Source: Paraplanobispora takensis (GTDB lineage: Bacteria > Actinomycetota > Actinomycetes > Streptosporangiales > Streptosporangiaceae). From it: a DNA stretch of 44,131 nt. A program made the position numbers and the translations under genes. Location of the stretch: assembly GCF_016863195.1 (NCBI RefSeq), contig NZ_BOOK01000060.1, forward strand, positions 1-44,131, given 5' to 3'. Of the stretch, positions 1 to 8,106 are shown piece after piece. The notes under the pieces are model-generated. The model made no database searches. It was not told where the DNA came from and was given only the letters and a program-made list of their open reading frames with translations. Each line of letters begins with the position of its first letter. The stretch's first letter is position 1.

Positions 1-82
1 CCCGGGACTCAGTAGGCCCGGGACTCAGTAGGCCCGGGACTCAGTAGGCCCGGGACTCAGTAGGCCCGGGACTCAGTAGGCC
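1..82. repeat. 16-bp tandem repeat, five copies
   Basis: Five perfect copies of a 16-bp unit (CCCGGGACTCAGTAGG) run from base 1 to 80, and the array probably continues to the left of the window. The last copy overlaps the 3' end of the sugar-binding-protein gene on the minus strand. Read on that strand, every unit contains the same TAC-TGA stop context, so the array looks like repeated copying of the gene's own end. There are no spacers, so it is not a CRISPR array. A collapsed or expanded assembly repeat cannot be excluded. Confidence 0.9.
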
Positions 83-1155
83 TGGGACAGGGAGTCCTTG
101 GCGTTGGACTCGTCGTACTCGCGGTCGGCGATGATGACCTTCTCCGGGATGCTCTCACCGTCGATGAACTTCTGGGCGGTCTCGAAGGCCAGGGCGCCGA
201 AGCGCGGGTTGGACTCGACGACCCCGTAGATCCAGCCGTCGACGATGCCCTGTACCGCGCCGCGGGTGCCGTCGATGGAGACGATCTTGATGTCGCCGGC
301 CTTCTTGCCCGCGCCCTTGAGCGCGGTGACCGCGCCCAGCGCCATCTCGTCGTTCTCGGCGTAGATGCCGTCGATGTCGGGGTTGGACTGGATCAGCTGC
401 TCGGTGACCTGCTGGCCCTTCTCGCGGGCGAACTCCCCGGTCTGCTCGAAGGTGATCTCGATGTCCGGGGCCTTGGCCGCGATCTGGTCCTTGAAGCCCT
501 GGGTCCGCTCGGTGGTGACGTTGTTGCCGGGGGCGCCGAGCAGGATGGCGACCTTGCCCCTGCCGTCCAGCGCCTTGATCATCTGGTCGGCGGCCCGCTT
601 GCCCTGCTCGACGAAGTCCGAGCCGATGAAGGTCAGGTAGTCGGTGCAGTGCTTGGCGTTGATCTTCCGGTCGATCGTGATGATCGGCACCTTCTTGGCC
701 GCGGCCTGCTGGAGCACCGGCTCCCAGCCGTCGGAGTTGAGCGGGGCGATCACCAGCAGCTGCGCGCCCTGGGCGATGAGCTGCTGCACGTCGCTGATCT
801 GCTTGGAGAACTGCGACTGGGCGTTGGTGACCTTCAGGTTGGCGATGCCGAGCTCGGCCGCCTCATCCTTGATCGACTGGGTCTCGGCGATGCGGAACGG
901 GTTGGCCTCCTTCTCCGACTGGGAGAACCCGACCACCGCGGTCTTCAGATCGAACTTGGCCGCGCCCTGCTGGGCGATCGTGCATCCGGCGCCGGTCGGC
1001 CCCGAGGGGGTCTTCACGACCTGCTGCTGGGCCTCCGAGCCGCCCGGGGCGGGCGACGCGGCGGTGTCCTCGGACTTCGCGCATCCCGAGGCGACGAGGA
1101 CGGCGGCGGCGAGCAGTGCGGCGGCTCGGGCGCGACGGCCTGAGAACAAGGACAT
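73..1155 (-). CDS. CUT2-family sugar ABC transporter substrate-binding lipoprotein (YtfQ-like)
   Basis: This 360-aa protein captures a sugar outside the membrane for a CUT2 (ribose/galactose-type) ABC importer. Residues 1-25 form a lipoprotein signal with lipobox VASGC, the Cys at 25 being the lipidation site. The rest is a two-lobed periplasmic-binding-protein type 4 fold. Motifs such as GFSQ, AQGAQLLVIAP, GWEPVLQQA and TIDRKI resemble E. coli YtfQ, a galactofuranose-binding protein, so a furanose ligand (possibly arabinofuranose, given the neighbours) is a reasonable inference. An upstream in-frame ATG at 1182 exists, but AGGAGG lies just before the ATG at 1155, so the shorter start is used. 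It diverges from the DeoR gene. The matching permease is not visible and may lie left of the window. Confidence 0.88.
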   Translation of the reverse strand: MSLFSGRRARAAALLAAAVLVASGCAKSEDTAASPAPGGSEAQQQVVKTPSGPTGAGCTIAQQGAAKFDLKTAVVGFSQSEKEANPFRIAETQSIKDEAAELGIANLKVTNAQSQFSKQISDVQQLIAQGAQLLVIAPLNSDGWEPVLQQAAAKKVPIITIDRKINAKHCTDYLTFIGSDFVEQGKRAADQMIKALDGRGKVAILLGAPGNNVTTERTQGFKDQIAAKAPDIEITFEQTGEFAREKGQQVTEQLIQSNPDIDGIYAENDEMALGAVTALKGAGKKAGDIKIVSIDGTRGAVQGIVDGWIYGVVESNPRFGALAFETAQKFIDGESIPEKVIIADREYDESNAKDSLSQAY

Positions 1156-1252
1156 CTGTCCTCCTGGGGGGAAGAGAACCATCGGTTAGGTGATCACAGA
1201 GTGATAGGATTCCGCAACAAAGCGATAAAGAACGGGCCACTTAACAGTCACA

Positions 1253-1272
1253 TTCGATCTAAACCGATCAAA
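1253..1272. promoter_or_regulatory. Inverted repeat, candidate DeoR-type operator
   Basis: TTCGATC, a 6-bp gap and GATCAAA form a near-perfect inverted repeat about 100 bp upstream of the binding-protein start, in the region shared with the divergent regulator. The half-site GATCGAA recurs at 1389-1395, just before the deoR start, and at 2278-2284, before the ATPase gene. That distribution suggests one regulator controls all three. Assigning it to the DeoR protein is inference. Confidence 0.5.
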
Positions 1273-1294
1273 TAGCGGCAAGTCCTGATCACTT

Positions 1295-1319
1295 CTGATC
1301 GGCGAGGCCGACCGATCAG
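1295..1319. promoter_or_regulatory. CTGATCGG inverted repeat in divergent promoter
   Basis: CTGATCGG and CCGATCAG form perfect 8-bp arms separated by 9 bp. The region is dense in TGATC elements (also near 1191, 1285 and 1396). This is a second candidate binding site between the binding-protein gene and the DeoR regulator gene; it could also be a hairpin in the regulator's leader. Confidence 0.4.
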
Positions 1320-1429
1320 GCAGCTGGAGCCCCACCCCGGGGCGCCTTTCCGCGCCGACGTCATCCATCCGTAACCCGGCCTCCCTATGATCGAAGCTGA
1401 TCAGGCACCAGTCGTGGGGTGAGCAGACA

Positions 1430-2242
1430 GTGACGGACGGCAAGACGCACGACACGGCCGAGAGCGCCCGGCCGGTGTTCGCCGCCGAGCGGCGCCAGCG
1501 CATCCTGGAGCTCGTGCGCGCCAACGGCGCCGTCTCCCTGCGCGACCTGGCCAGGGCCGTCGGGTCCTCGGAGGTCACCGTCCGCCGCGACGTGCGGATG
1601 CTGGAGGGCGAGGGACTGCTCGACCGCCACCACGGCGGCGCCACGCTGCCCGGCGAGCTGACCCGCGAGCCGACCTACTCGCAGAAGACCCAGCTGTCCG
1701 GGACCGAGAAGGCGGCCATCGCCGACCTGGCCGCCTCCCTGGTCGAGGACGGCGACGCCATCGCCATCGGCGCCGGCACCACCACCCAGGCCCTCGCCCG
1801 CCGCCTGGTCAGGCACACCGAGCTCGCCGTGGTCACCAACTCGCTCCTGGTCGCCCAGGCGCTGGCCGACTGCCCACGCGTCGAGGTGGTGATGACCGGC
1901 GGCACACTGCGCGGCTCCATCCACGCGCTGGTGGGCAGCCCGGCCGAGCAGGCGCTGGCCGGTCTGCGCGTGCGCCGGGCCTTCATCTCGGGCAACGGGC
2001 TGACCGCCGAGCGGGGCCTGTCCACCCCCAACCTCCAGGTCGCCAGTGTCGACCGGGCGATGGCCCGGGCCGCCGAGGACGTGGTGGTGCTCGCCGACCA
2101 CACCAAGATCGGCGTCGACACGATGGTCCAGACCGTGCCCACCGAGGAGATCACCCACCTGGTGACCGACGACGACGCCCCGCGCGACGTGCTGGACGAC
2201 CTGGCCTCACGCGGCGTGCGCCTGCACGTCGCCCGGGGCTGA
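1430..2242 (+). CDS. DeoR-family transcriptional regulator
   Basis: This 270-aa cytoplasmic repressor-type protein has an N-terminal winged helix-turn-helix at about residues 20-70 (the SLRDLARAVGSSEVTVRRD segment is the DeoR signature). A sugar-phosphate-sensing DeoRC domain follows, with the typical GAGTTTQALA, VVTNS and TGGTLR segments. DeoR proteins usually sense a phosphorylated sugar intermediate. It starts with GTG preceded by a GGGGTGA purine tract. It lies between the CUT2 binding protein (divergent) and the CUT2 ATPase (same strand), so it probably controls that uptake system; shared GATCGAA elements upstream of all three genes fit this. Confidence 0.92.
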   Translation: MTDGKTHDTAESARPVFAAERRQRILELVRANGAVSLRDLARAVGSSEVTVRRDVRMLEGEGLLDRHHGGATLPGELTREPTYSQKTQLSGTEKAAIADLAASLVEDGDAIAIGAGTTTQALARRLVRHTELAVVTNSLLVAQALADCPRVEVVMTGGTLRGSIHALVGSPAEQALAGLRVRRAFISGNGLTAERGLSTPNLQVASVDRAMARAAEDVVVLADHTKIGVDTMVQTVPTEEITHLVTDDDAPRDVLDDLASRGVRLHVARG

Positions 2243-2277
2243 ACGCAGGCCGGGGTTAATCACTCTTGTCCGACTGT

Positions 2278-2298
2278 GATCGAAACGCCTTTCGTTTC
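2278..2298. promoter_or_regulatory. GAAACG-N5-CGTTTC operator candidate upstream of the ATPase gene
   Basis: A perfect inverted repeat (GAAACG, 5 bp, CGTTTC) overlaps a GATCGAA element, about 70 bp before the ATPase start. CGAAA/TTTCG cores are common in DeoR-family operators. A further TTTCATTCG half-site follows at about 2311-2319. It lies in the 127-bp gap after deoR, so the ATPase gene probably has its own regulated promoter. Confidence 0.55.
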
Positions 2299-2369
2299 TT
2301 TACGGGATCGTTTCATTCGTGGGTCACCATCGTGGCACGCTCCCCGGGGGCCGTCCATGGAGGGGTCAT

Positions 2370-3899
2370 ATGGCAGCCAGCATCCGGGCCGTCGAGGCGG
2401 CGGGCATCGTCAGGGACTTCCCCGGCGTCCGGGCGCTCGATCACGTCTCCTTCACGCTCGCTGCGGGCGAGGTCCACGGCCTCGTCGGGGAGAACGGCGC
2501 GGGCAAGTCCACGTTCATCAAGGTGCTGACCGGCGTGTACCGGCCGGACGCCGGCCGGCTGCGGCTGCGCGGCGAGGAGGTGCGCTTCTCCAGCCCCCTG
2601 GAGGCCCAGCGCGCCGGGATCTCCACCATCTACCAGGAGACCAACCTCATCCCGCAGATGAGCGTGGCGCGCAACCTGTTCCTGGGCCGCGAGCCGCGGG
2701 GCCGGTTCGGCCTCATCGACTTCGCCCGGATGCGGCGGCTGACCGAGGGGATCCTGCGGGAGTACGACCTGCGCCTGGACGTGCACCGGCCGCTGGGCGC
2801 CTTCGGGCCCGGCACCCAGCAGATGGTCGCCCTGGCCCGGGCCGTCGAGGCCGACGCTCGGGTGGTGGTCATGGACGAGCCCACCTCCTCGCTGGACTCC
2901 CGGGAGATCGCGACGCTCTTCGAGGTGATCGGGCGGCTGCGCGCGCAGGGCCGGTCGGTGATCTACGTCAGCCACCGGCTGGAGGAGCTCTACCGCATCT
3001 GCGACCGGGTCACCGTGCTGCGCGACGGCCGCGTCGTGCACACCGGCCCGGTCGCCGGCCTCGACCGCCTGCGCCTGGTCTCGCTGATGCTGGGCCGCAA
3101 CCCGGCCGACATCGCCGAGCGGGGCACGACCAGCTTCACCGGCTCGCATCCGGAACCGGCCGACGCCCCCGTGCTGTGCGCCACCGACCTCGTGCGGGGC
3201 CCCGACCTGAAGGGGGTCTCGCTGGCCATCCGGCCCGGCGAGGTGGTGGGGCTGGGCGGCCTGGTCGGCTCGGGACGCAGCGAGACCGCCAAGGCCATCG
3301 CCGGCGCCCTGCCGCTGGACTCCGGCGAGGTGACGGTCGCCGGCCTGCCGGTGCGGGGCCGTACGGTCAGGAACGCCATCCGCGCCGGGATCAACCTGCT
3401 GCCGGAGAACCGCCGGACCGAGGGGCTGATCCCCTCGCTGTCGGTGCGGGAGAACATCGCGCTGGCCGCCCTGCCCCGGCTCTCGCGGGCGGGCATCGTC
3501 TCCGAGCACCGCATCGACCGCATCGTCGAGACGTTCGTCCGGCGGCTCGGCATCAAGGCGTCCGGTCCCGGCCAGCGGGTCAGCGAGCTGTCGGGCGGCA
3601 ACCAGCAGAAGGTGCTGCTGGCCCGCTGGCTGGCGATGAACCCCAAGGTGCTGCTGCTGGACGAGCCCACCCGCGGCATCGACGTGGGCACCAAGGCCGA
3701 GGTCCAGTCCTTCATCGACGAACTGGCCGTGGAGGGACTGGCGGTCCTGCTGGTCTCCTCCGACCTGGAGGAGCTGGTGGAGGGCTCCGACCGCATCGTC
3801 GTGCTGCGCGACGGGGTCGTCGTGGCCGAGCTCAACGGCCCGGACGTCACCGCCGAGGTCGTCATGACGGCGATGGCGGACCCGGTCCCCCCGTCATGA
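2370..3899 (+). CDS. Sugar ABC transporter ATP-binding protein (RbsA/MglA type, two NBDs)
   Basis: This 509-aa ATPase has the duplicated nucleotide-binding arrangement of CUT2 importers. NBD1 has Walker A GENGAGKST (residues 40-48) and Walker B/D-loop MDEPTSSLD (Asp 169). NBD2 has the degenerate P-loop GLVGSGRSE normal for this family, an intact LSGGNQQK signature from about 407, and LLLDEPTRGIDVG. The chosen ATG is preceded by GGAGGGG; the frame is open further upstream, but the added residues do not look like protein. Its natural partner would be an RbsC-type permease, yet the next gene is convergent and unrelated, so the permease must lie elsewhere. The 3' end runs into a 32-bp tandem repeat that supplies the stop codon. 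Confidence 0.93.
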   Translation: MAASIRAVEAAGIVRDFPGVRALDHVSFTLAAGEVHGLVGENGAGKSTFIKVLTGVYRPDAGRLRLRGEEVRFSSPLEAQRAGISTIYQETNLIPQMSVARNLFLGREPRGRFGLIDFARMRRLTEGILREYDLRLDVHRPLGAFGPGTQQMVALARAVEADARVVVMDEPTSSLDSREIATLFEVIGRLRAQGRSVIYVSHRLEELYRICDRVTVLRDGRVVHTGPVAGLDRLRLVSLMLGRNPADIAERGTTSFTGSHPEPADAPVLCATDLVRGPDLKGVSLAIRPGEVVGLGGLVGSGRSETAKAIAGALPLDSGEVTVAGLPVRGRTVRNAIRAGINLLPENRRTEGLIPSLSVRENIALAALPRLSRAGIVSEHRIDRIVETFVRRLGIKASGPGQRVSELSGGNQQKVLLARWLAMNPKVLLLDEPTRGIDVGTKAEVQSFIDELAVEGLAVLLVSSDLEELVEGSDRIVVLRDGVVVAELNGPDVTAEVVMTAMADPVPPS

Positions 3900-3985
3900 C
3901 GGTGCCGGCGGACTCGGTCCCCTTGCCATGACGGTGCCGGCGCACCCGGCCCGCCCGTCATGACGGCGACGGCGCCGCCGTGCTC
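3861..3985. repeat. 32-bp imperfect tandem repeat spanning two convergent gene ends
   Basis: Copies begin at 3861, 3893, 3925 and 3957 with a constant 32-bp period, each opening with GTCATGACGG or GCCATGACGG. TCATGA is its own reverse complement, so the element offers a TGA stop on either strand. The second copy ends the ATPase gene and the fourth ends the convergent LacI gene. The 3' ends of both genes are therefore made of repeat copies. Confidence 0.85.
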
Positions 3986-4965
3986 TCCCGCACCATGAGC
4001 CGGTAGCCGGCCCGCACCTCCTGCGGCGCGTATCCCGCCCGGCCGTCGATGCGGCGCTTGAGCAGGTCCACCGCGATCCGGGCCAGCTCGTTCTTGTCCG
4101 GCGCCACGGTGGTCAGGGTGGGCGTGCTGTAACGGCCGTCCTCTATGTCGTCGAGCCCGGCCAGCGCGATGTCCCCGGGCACCCGCAGCCCGGACGACAG
4201 GATCGCCCGCATCGCCCCCAGGGCCAGCAGGTCGTTGAAGCAGAACACCGCGTCGGGCCGCTCGCGCTCCAGCAGCGCGGTCATCGCCGCGAACCCGTCG
4301 GCGCGGTGGTAGCGCTCGACCGTGGCCACCGTCTCCGGCATCCCGTGCGCGGCCATCGCCTGCCGGTAGCCGGCCAGCCGCAGCGGGGCCGTCCCGCTGA
4401 TGGAGCTGTCCTGCGCGCCGAGCGCGGCCACCCGGGTGCGGCCCAGGCCGATCAGGTGCTCGGTGACGTCGCGGGCCGCCCGGACGTTGTCGATGGCCAC
4501 GTGGTCGGCCGGACCGTCGTGGATGCGCTCGCCCAGCAGCACCAGCGCCGTGTCGTCGGTGCGGGCCGCGAGCTCGTCGGCGCCGATCGCGATGGGGCTG
4601 AAGATCAGGCCGTCCACCCGGTGGTCGCGGACCCCGTCGAGGATCTGCCGCTCCCGCTCCAGGTCGCCGTCGGTCTGCTCGATGATCACCAGCCACCGCC
4701 GCTCGGCCGCCGCGTCGATGACGAAGCGCGACAGCTCGGCGAAGTAGGGCGCGTCGAGTTCGGGCAGCGCCAGGGCGATCACGCCGGTCCGGCCCTGGCG
4801 GAGGTTGCGGGCCGAGAGGTTGGGCCGGTAGTCCAGGCGCGCGAGCGCCTCCTCCACCTTGGCCCGGGTCGCGGGCGCGACGTGCGCGTACCCGTTGACG
4901 ACGTTGGAGACGGTCTTCACCGACACCCCAGCGAGGACCGCAACGTCACGCAGGCTCGTTCCCAC
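3958..4965 (-). CDS. LacI-family transcriptional regulator of the arabinofuranosidase operon
   Basis: This 335-aa repressor has the LacI helix-turn-helix at residues 4-25 (LRDVAVLAGVSVKTVSNVV), the hinge with RPNLSARNLRQGRTG near 52-66, and a type-1 periplasmic-binding-like effector domain to the end. It starts with GTG after GGAGGTGAG. It diverges from the GH51 gene with a perfect palindromic operator between them, so it most likely represses the operon at 5130-10876 and is released by an arabinose-containing ligand. The ligand is inference. The 3' end falls in a 32-bp tandem repeat shared with the convergent ATPase gene. Confidence 0.92.
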   Translation of the reverse strand: MGTSLRDVAVLAGVSVKTVSNVVNGYAHVAPATRAKVEEALARLDYRPNLSARNLRQGRTGVIALALPELDAPYFAELSRFVIDAAAERRWLVIIEQTDGDLERERQILDGVRDHRVDGLIFSPIAIGADELAARTDDTALVLLGERIHDGPADHVAIDNVRAARDVTEHLIGLGRTRVAALGAQDSSISGTAPLRLAGYRQAMAAHGMPETVATVERYHRADGFAAMTALLERERPDAVFCFNDLLALGAMRAILSSGLRVPGDIALAGLDDIEDGRYSTPTLTTVAPDKNELARIAVDLLKRRIDGRAGYAPQEVRAGYRLMVRESTAAPSPS

Positions 4966-5060
4966 CCGCTCTCACCTCCCCGGCCGTACGGCTGCCGCCA
5001 GCCGTACACGATGTAACGGCATCGATCGTAACGCCCCGATATCGACCTGCGGGAACCCTG

Positions 5061-5087
5061 TGTACAACGTTGGAACAACGTTGTACA
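5061..5087. promoter_or_regulatory. Perfect palindromic operator for the LacI regulator
   Basis: TGTACAACGTT, the spacer GGAAC, and AACGTTGTACA form perfect 11-bp arms. ACAACGTTGT within the right half is itself palindromic. AACGTT cores are typical of LacI-family operators. The site lies about 40 bp before the GH51 start and about 100 bp before the lacI start, so it can control both. Confidence 0.8.
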
Positions 5088-5129
5088 AACTCCCTACCCG
5101 AAACATCGCGTTAACAGAGAGGTCGCGTC

Positions 5130-6635
5130 TTGACGACCAGCGCTCGTCTCACCCTTGATCCCGCATTCCGGATCGGACCGGTGGAGCCCCGGCTGTTCGG
5201 CTCGTTCGTCGAGCACATGGGCCGCTGCGTCTACACCGGCGTCTTCGAGCCGGGTCACCCGCTGGCCGACCCCGACGGTTTCCGCACCGACGTGCTGGAG
5301 CTGACCAGGGAACTCGGCGTGACGCTGGTCCGCTATCCCGGTGGCAACTTCGTCTCCAACTACCGCTGGGAGGACGGCGTCGGCCCCGTCGAGGACCGGC
5401 CGGCCCGGCTGGACCTGGCCTGGCGGAGCCTGGAGGGCAACGCCTTCGGGCTCAACGAGTTCATGTCCTGGGCGGCCAAGGCCGGGGTCGAGCCGATGAT
5501 GGCGCTCAACCTGGGCACCCGCGGCGTGGCCGAGGCGCTGGAGCTGGTGGAGTACGCCAACTACCCGGGCGGCACGCGCCTTTCGGACCTGCGCCGCGCG
5601 CACGGCGTGGACAAGCCGCACGACGTGCGGCTGTGGTGCCTGGGCAACGAGCTGGACGGCCCCTGGCAGATGGGTCACAAGACCGCCCGGGAGTACGGCA
5701 GGCTCGCCGCCGAGACCGCGCGGGCGCTCAAGCGCTTCGACCAGGGCCTGTCCCTGGTGGCCTGCGGCAGCTCCAACAGCGGGATGCCGACCTTCGGCTC
5801 GTGGGAGGCCGAGGTCCTGGAGGCCACCTACGATATGGTCGACTACGTCTCGCTGCACGCCTACTACGACCCCTCCGACGGCGACGTCGACTCCTTCCTG
5901 GCCAGCGGCGCCGACATGGACCACATGATCCGCTCGATCGCCGCCACCGCCGACCACGTGGGCGCGAAGCTGCGCAGCCACAAGAAGATCAAGCTCTCCT
6001 TCGACGAGTGGAACGTCTGGTACCAGAGCCGCTTCCACGGCGAGTCCTCGCTGGAGTGGGCCGAGCACCCCCGGCTGATCGAGGACGACTACGACGTCAC
6101 CGACGCGGTCGTGGTCGGCAGCCTGCTCATCACCCTGCTGCGCAACGCCGACCGGGTGGGCGTGGCCTGCCAGGCCCAGCTCGCCAACGTGATCGCGCCG
6201 ATCAGGACCGAGCCGGGCGGCCCGGCCTGGCGCCAGACCATCTTCCACCCCTTCGCCCTGACCGCCCGGCACGCCCGGGGCGAGGTGCTGCGGGTGGAGC
6301 CCGAGTGCGCCTCGATCTCCACCGGCCGGTACGGCGAGGCGCCCGCGATCTGGGCCACCGCCACCCACGACGACGCCACCGGCGAGATCACGCTGTTCGC
6401 GGTCAACCGCGACCGGAACGCCCCCTGCGCGCTCGACGTCACGCTCCCGGCGGGACTCCTCCCGGTGGAGCACCTGGAGCTCGCCGACGAGGACCTGTCG
6501 GCGCGCAACTCCGCCGAGCACCCCGACCGCGTCGTCCCGCGCCCCGGCTCGGGCCTCCGCCTGGAGGACCGCCGAGCCTCTCTTACCCTTCCTCCGGTTT
6601 CGTGGAGTATTGTCCGTTTCGCCCCCCAGGAGTAA
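5130..6635 (+). CDS. GH51 alpha-N-arabinofuranosidase
   Basis: This 501-aa glycoside hydrolase removes terminal alpha-L-arabinofuranosyl groups from arabinan, arabinoxylan fragments or arabino-oligosaccharides. The acid/base is Glu 174 in LGNELDGPW and the nucleophile is Glu 293 in SFDEWNVWY, at the expected distance in a (beta/alpha)8 barrel; a C-terminal beta-sandwich follows. FGSFVEHMGRCVYTG and RYPGGNFVSNY are GH51 signatures. There is no signal peptide, so the enzyme is probably cytoplasmic and acts on imported oligosaccharides. TTG is used as start, with AGAGAGG about 7 bp before it. It is the first gene of the operon and only 3 bp separate it from the binding-protein gene. Confidence 0.95.
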   Translation: MTTSARLTLDPAFRIGPVEPRLFGSFVEHMGRCVYTGVFEPGHPLADPDGFRTDVLELTRELGVTLVRYPGGNFVSNYRWEDGVGPVEDRPARLDLAWRSLEGNAFGLNEFMSWAAKAGVEPMMALNLGTRGVAEALELVEYANYPGGTRLSDLRRAHGVDKPHDVRLWCLGNELDGPWQMGHKTAREYGRLAAETARALKRFDQGLSLVACGSSNSGMPTFGSWEAEVLEATYDMVDYVSLHAYYDPSDGDVDSFLASGADMDHMIRSIAATADHVGAKLRSHKKIKLSFDEWNVWYQSRFHGESSLEWAEHPRLIEDDYDVTDAVVVGSLLITLLRNADRVGVACQAQLANVIAPIRTEPGGPAWRQTIFHPFALTARHARGEVLRVEPECASISTGRYGEAPAIWATATHDDATGEITLFAVNRDRNAPCALDVTLPAGLLPVEHLELADEDLSARNSAEHPDRVVPRPGSGLRLEDRRASLTLPPVSWSIVRFAPQE

Positions 6636-6638
6636 GAC

Positions 6639-7979
6639 ATGACCAGTTCCTTCTCCCGCCGCTCCTTCCTCGGCCTGTCCGGGGCGGTCGGTCTCACCGC
6701 CGCCCTGTCCGCCTGCGGTGGCGGCACCAAGATCGGATCGGGCTCCTCCACGCCCGCCTCGGCCGCGCCCACGTTCTCCGGAGGCGAGTACTCCGGCCCC
6801 AAGGTGACCCTCGACTACTGGAACGGCTTCACCGGCGGCGACGGCCCCCACATGCGGGCCATGGTCGAGGCCTTCAACAAGGAGTACTCCGGCCGCATCG
6901 AGGTCCGCAACATCACCCGGCGCTGGGAGGACCTCTACCCGGCGATGCCGACCGCCATCGCCGCGAACAAGGGTCCCGACGTCGCGATCATCCACAACGA
7001 CTGGATCGGTACCTTCGCCGCCCGCCAGACGCTCATCCCGCTGGACGACGTGGTCGGCGCGCTGCAGCTGACCGAGGCGGACTTCATCCCGGCGGTGTGG
7101 AACGCCGGCGTCTACGGCGGCAAGCGCTACAGCGTCCCGCTGGACGTGCACAGCCTCGGCGACTACTGGAACAAGGGCCACCTGGAGAAGATCGGCCTGT
7201 CCGAGGCCCCCGCCGACAAGGCCGCCTACGAGGAGGCCCTGGCCAAGCTCAAGGAGGCCGGGATCGCCAACCCGTTCTGGATGCCGAACAAGTGGCCGGC
7301 ACACCTGATGTTCATGAGCCTGCTGTGGCAGCACGGCGGGGAGCTCTACAGCGAGGACGGCGCCAAGGCCCTGTGGGGCTCCGCGCAGGGCGAGCAGGCG
7401 CTGACCTGGATGGTGGAGCAGATCGACAAGGGCTACAGCCCGGCCAAGGTCGCCATCGACACCCAGTACGCCGCCTTCAAGAACGACAAGGTCAGCTTCA
7501 CCTGGGACGGCATCTGGCAGATCAACGACCTGAAGACCAACGCCAAGTCCCTGGAGTGGGGCCTGTCGCCGGTGCCGAACATCGGCGGCACCCCGGCCGT
7601 GTGGAGTGCCTCGCACAACTTCGTGCTCACCTCCCAGGCCGGCAAGGACCCCAACAAGGTGCAGGCCGCGAAGTTCTTCATCGACTCCATGAGCCGCCAG
7701 TCCACCGAGTGGGCCAAGGCCGGCATGATCCCGGCCCGCAACTCCGTGCGGGAGGACCCGGCCATCGCCGACCTGCCCCAGGTGGCCATGGCCAAGGACG
7801 TGGGCATCTTCCACTTCCTGCCGGCCCTGCCCGGCGTCGGCGACGTGCAGTCCAAGGCGCTGGAGCTGGCGGTGGCCAAGGCCGTGCTGAAGGAGGCCAC
7901 CCCGGCCGAGGCGCTGAAGGAAGGTGTGGCGACGGCCGACAAGCTGCTGGCCGACAACAAGCGGAAGTACGGACAGTGA
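6639..7979 (+). CDS. CUT1-family extracellular sugar-binding lipoprotein
   Basis: This 446-aa protein is a family-1 extracellular solute-binding protein. The N-terminus carries a twin-arginine motif (SRRSFLG) followed by a lipobox LSAC with Cys 26, so it is probably exported folded by Tat and anchored by lipid. The body has the sugar-binding fold (YWNGFTGGDGPHM near 60, TFTWDGIWQ-type segment near 290, WSASHNF near 325). It lies between the arabinofuranosidase and two MalFG-type permeases, so it probably binds arabino-oligosaccharides; the exact ligand is inference. AGGAG precedes the ATG. Confidence 0.92.
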   Translation: MTSSFSRRSFLGLSGAVGLTAALSACGGGTKIGSGSSTPASAAPTFSGGEYSGPKVTLDYWNGFTGGDGPHMRAMVEAFNKEYSGRIEVRNITRRWEDLYPAMPTAIAANKGPDVAIIHNDWIGTFAARQTLIPLDDVVGALQLTEADFIPAVWNAGVYGGKRYSVPLDVHSLGDYWNKGHLEKIGLSEAPADKAAYEEALAKLKEAGIANPFWMPNKWPAHLMFMSLLWQHGGELYSEDGAKALWGSAQGEQALTWMVEQIDKGYSPAKVAIDTQYAAFKNDKVSFTWDGIWQINDLKTNAKSLEWGLSPVPNIGGTPAVWSASHNFVLTSQAGKDPNKVQAAKFFIDSMSRQSTEWAKAGMIPARNSVREDPAIADLPQVAMAKDVGIFHFLPALPGVGDVQSKALELAVAKAVLKEATPAEALKEGVATADKLLADNKRKYGQ

Positions 7980-7989
7980 TCACGCGGGC

Positions 7990-8092
7990 CGTACGAGCCG
8001 GACAGACCGTGCGGACCACGCAGGCCGCGCGGGCCCGATCGACCGTACGAGCAGGGCAGGCCGCACGGGCCCGATCGACCGCGCGGCCGTCC
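7990..8092. repeat. Degenerate repeats between binding protein and permease genes
   Basis: The 127-bp gap between the binding-protein stop and the permease start is built of diverged direct repeats. CAGGCCGCGCGGGCCCGATC-like blocks start at 8021 and 8057 (36-bp period), and GTACGAGC blocks occur at 7991 and 8045. The frame stays open through it but encodes only a low-complexity RA/RS/GQ string, so I read it as non-coding. It may tune the ratio of binding protein to permease by RNA structure; that is speculation. Confidence 0.65.
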
Positions 8093-8106
8093 GGCCGGGA
8101 GGCGCG

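Noticed and set aside
1-82. Considered as a CRISPR array
   Set aside because: Units are 16 bp and directly adjacent with no spacers; no cas genes in the window.
3861-3985. Considered as a CRISPR array or transposon end
   Set aside because: The 32-bp units are contiguous without spacers and overlap two coding ends; no inverted terminal repeats or transposase.
5094-7814. A 906-codon minus-strand frame opposite the arabinofuranosidase and binding protein genes
   Set aside because: Its composition (Val/Gly/His/Arg-rich, no domains) is a mirror of the real plus-strand genes, whose catalytic motifs are clear.
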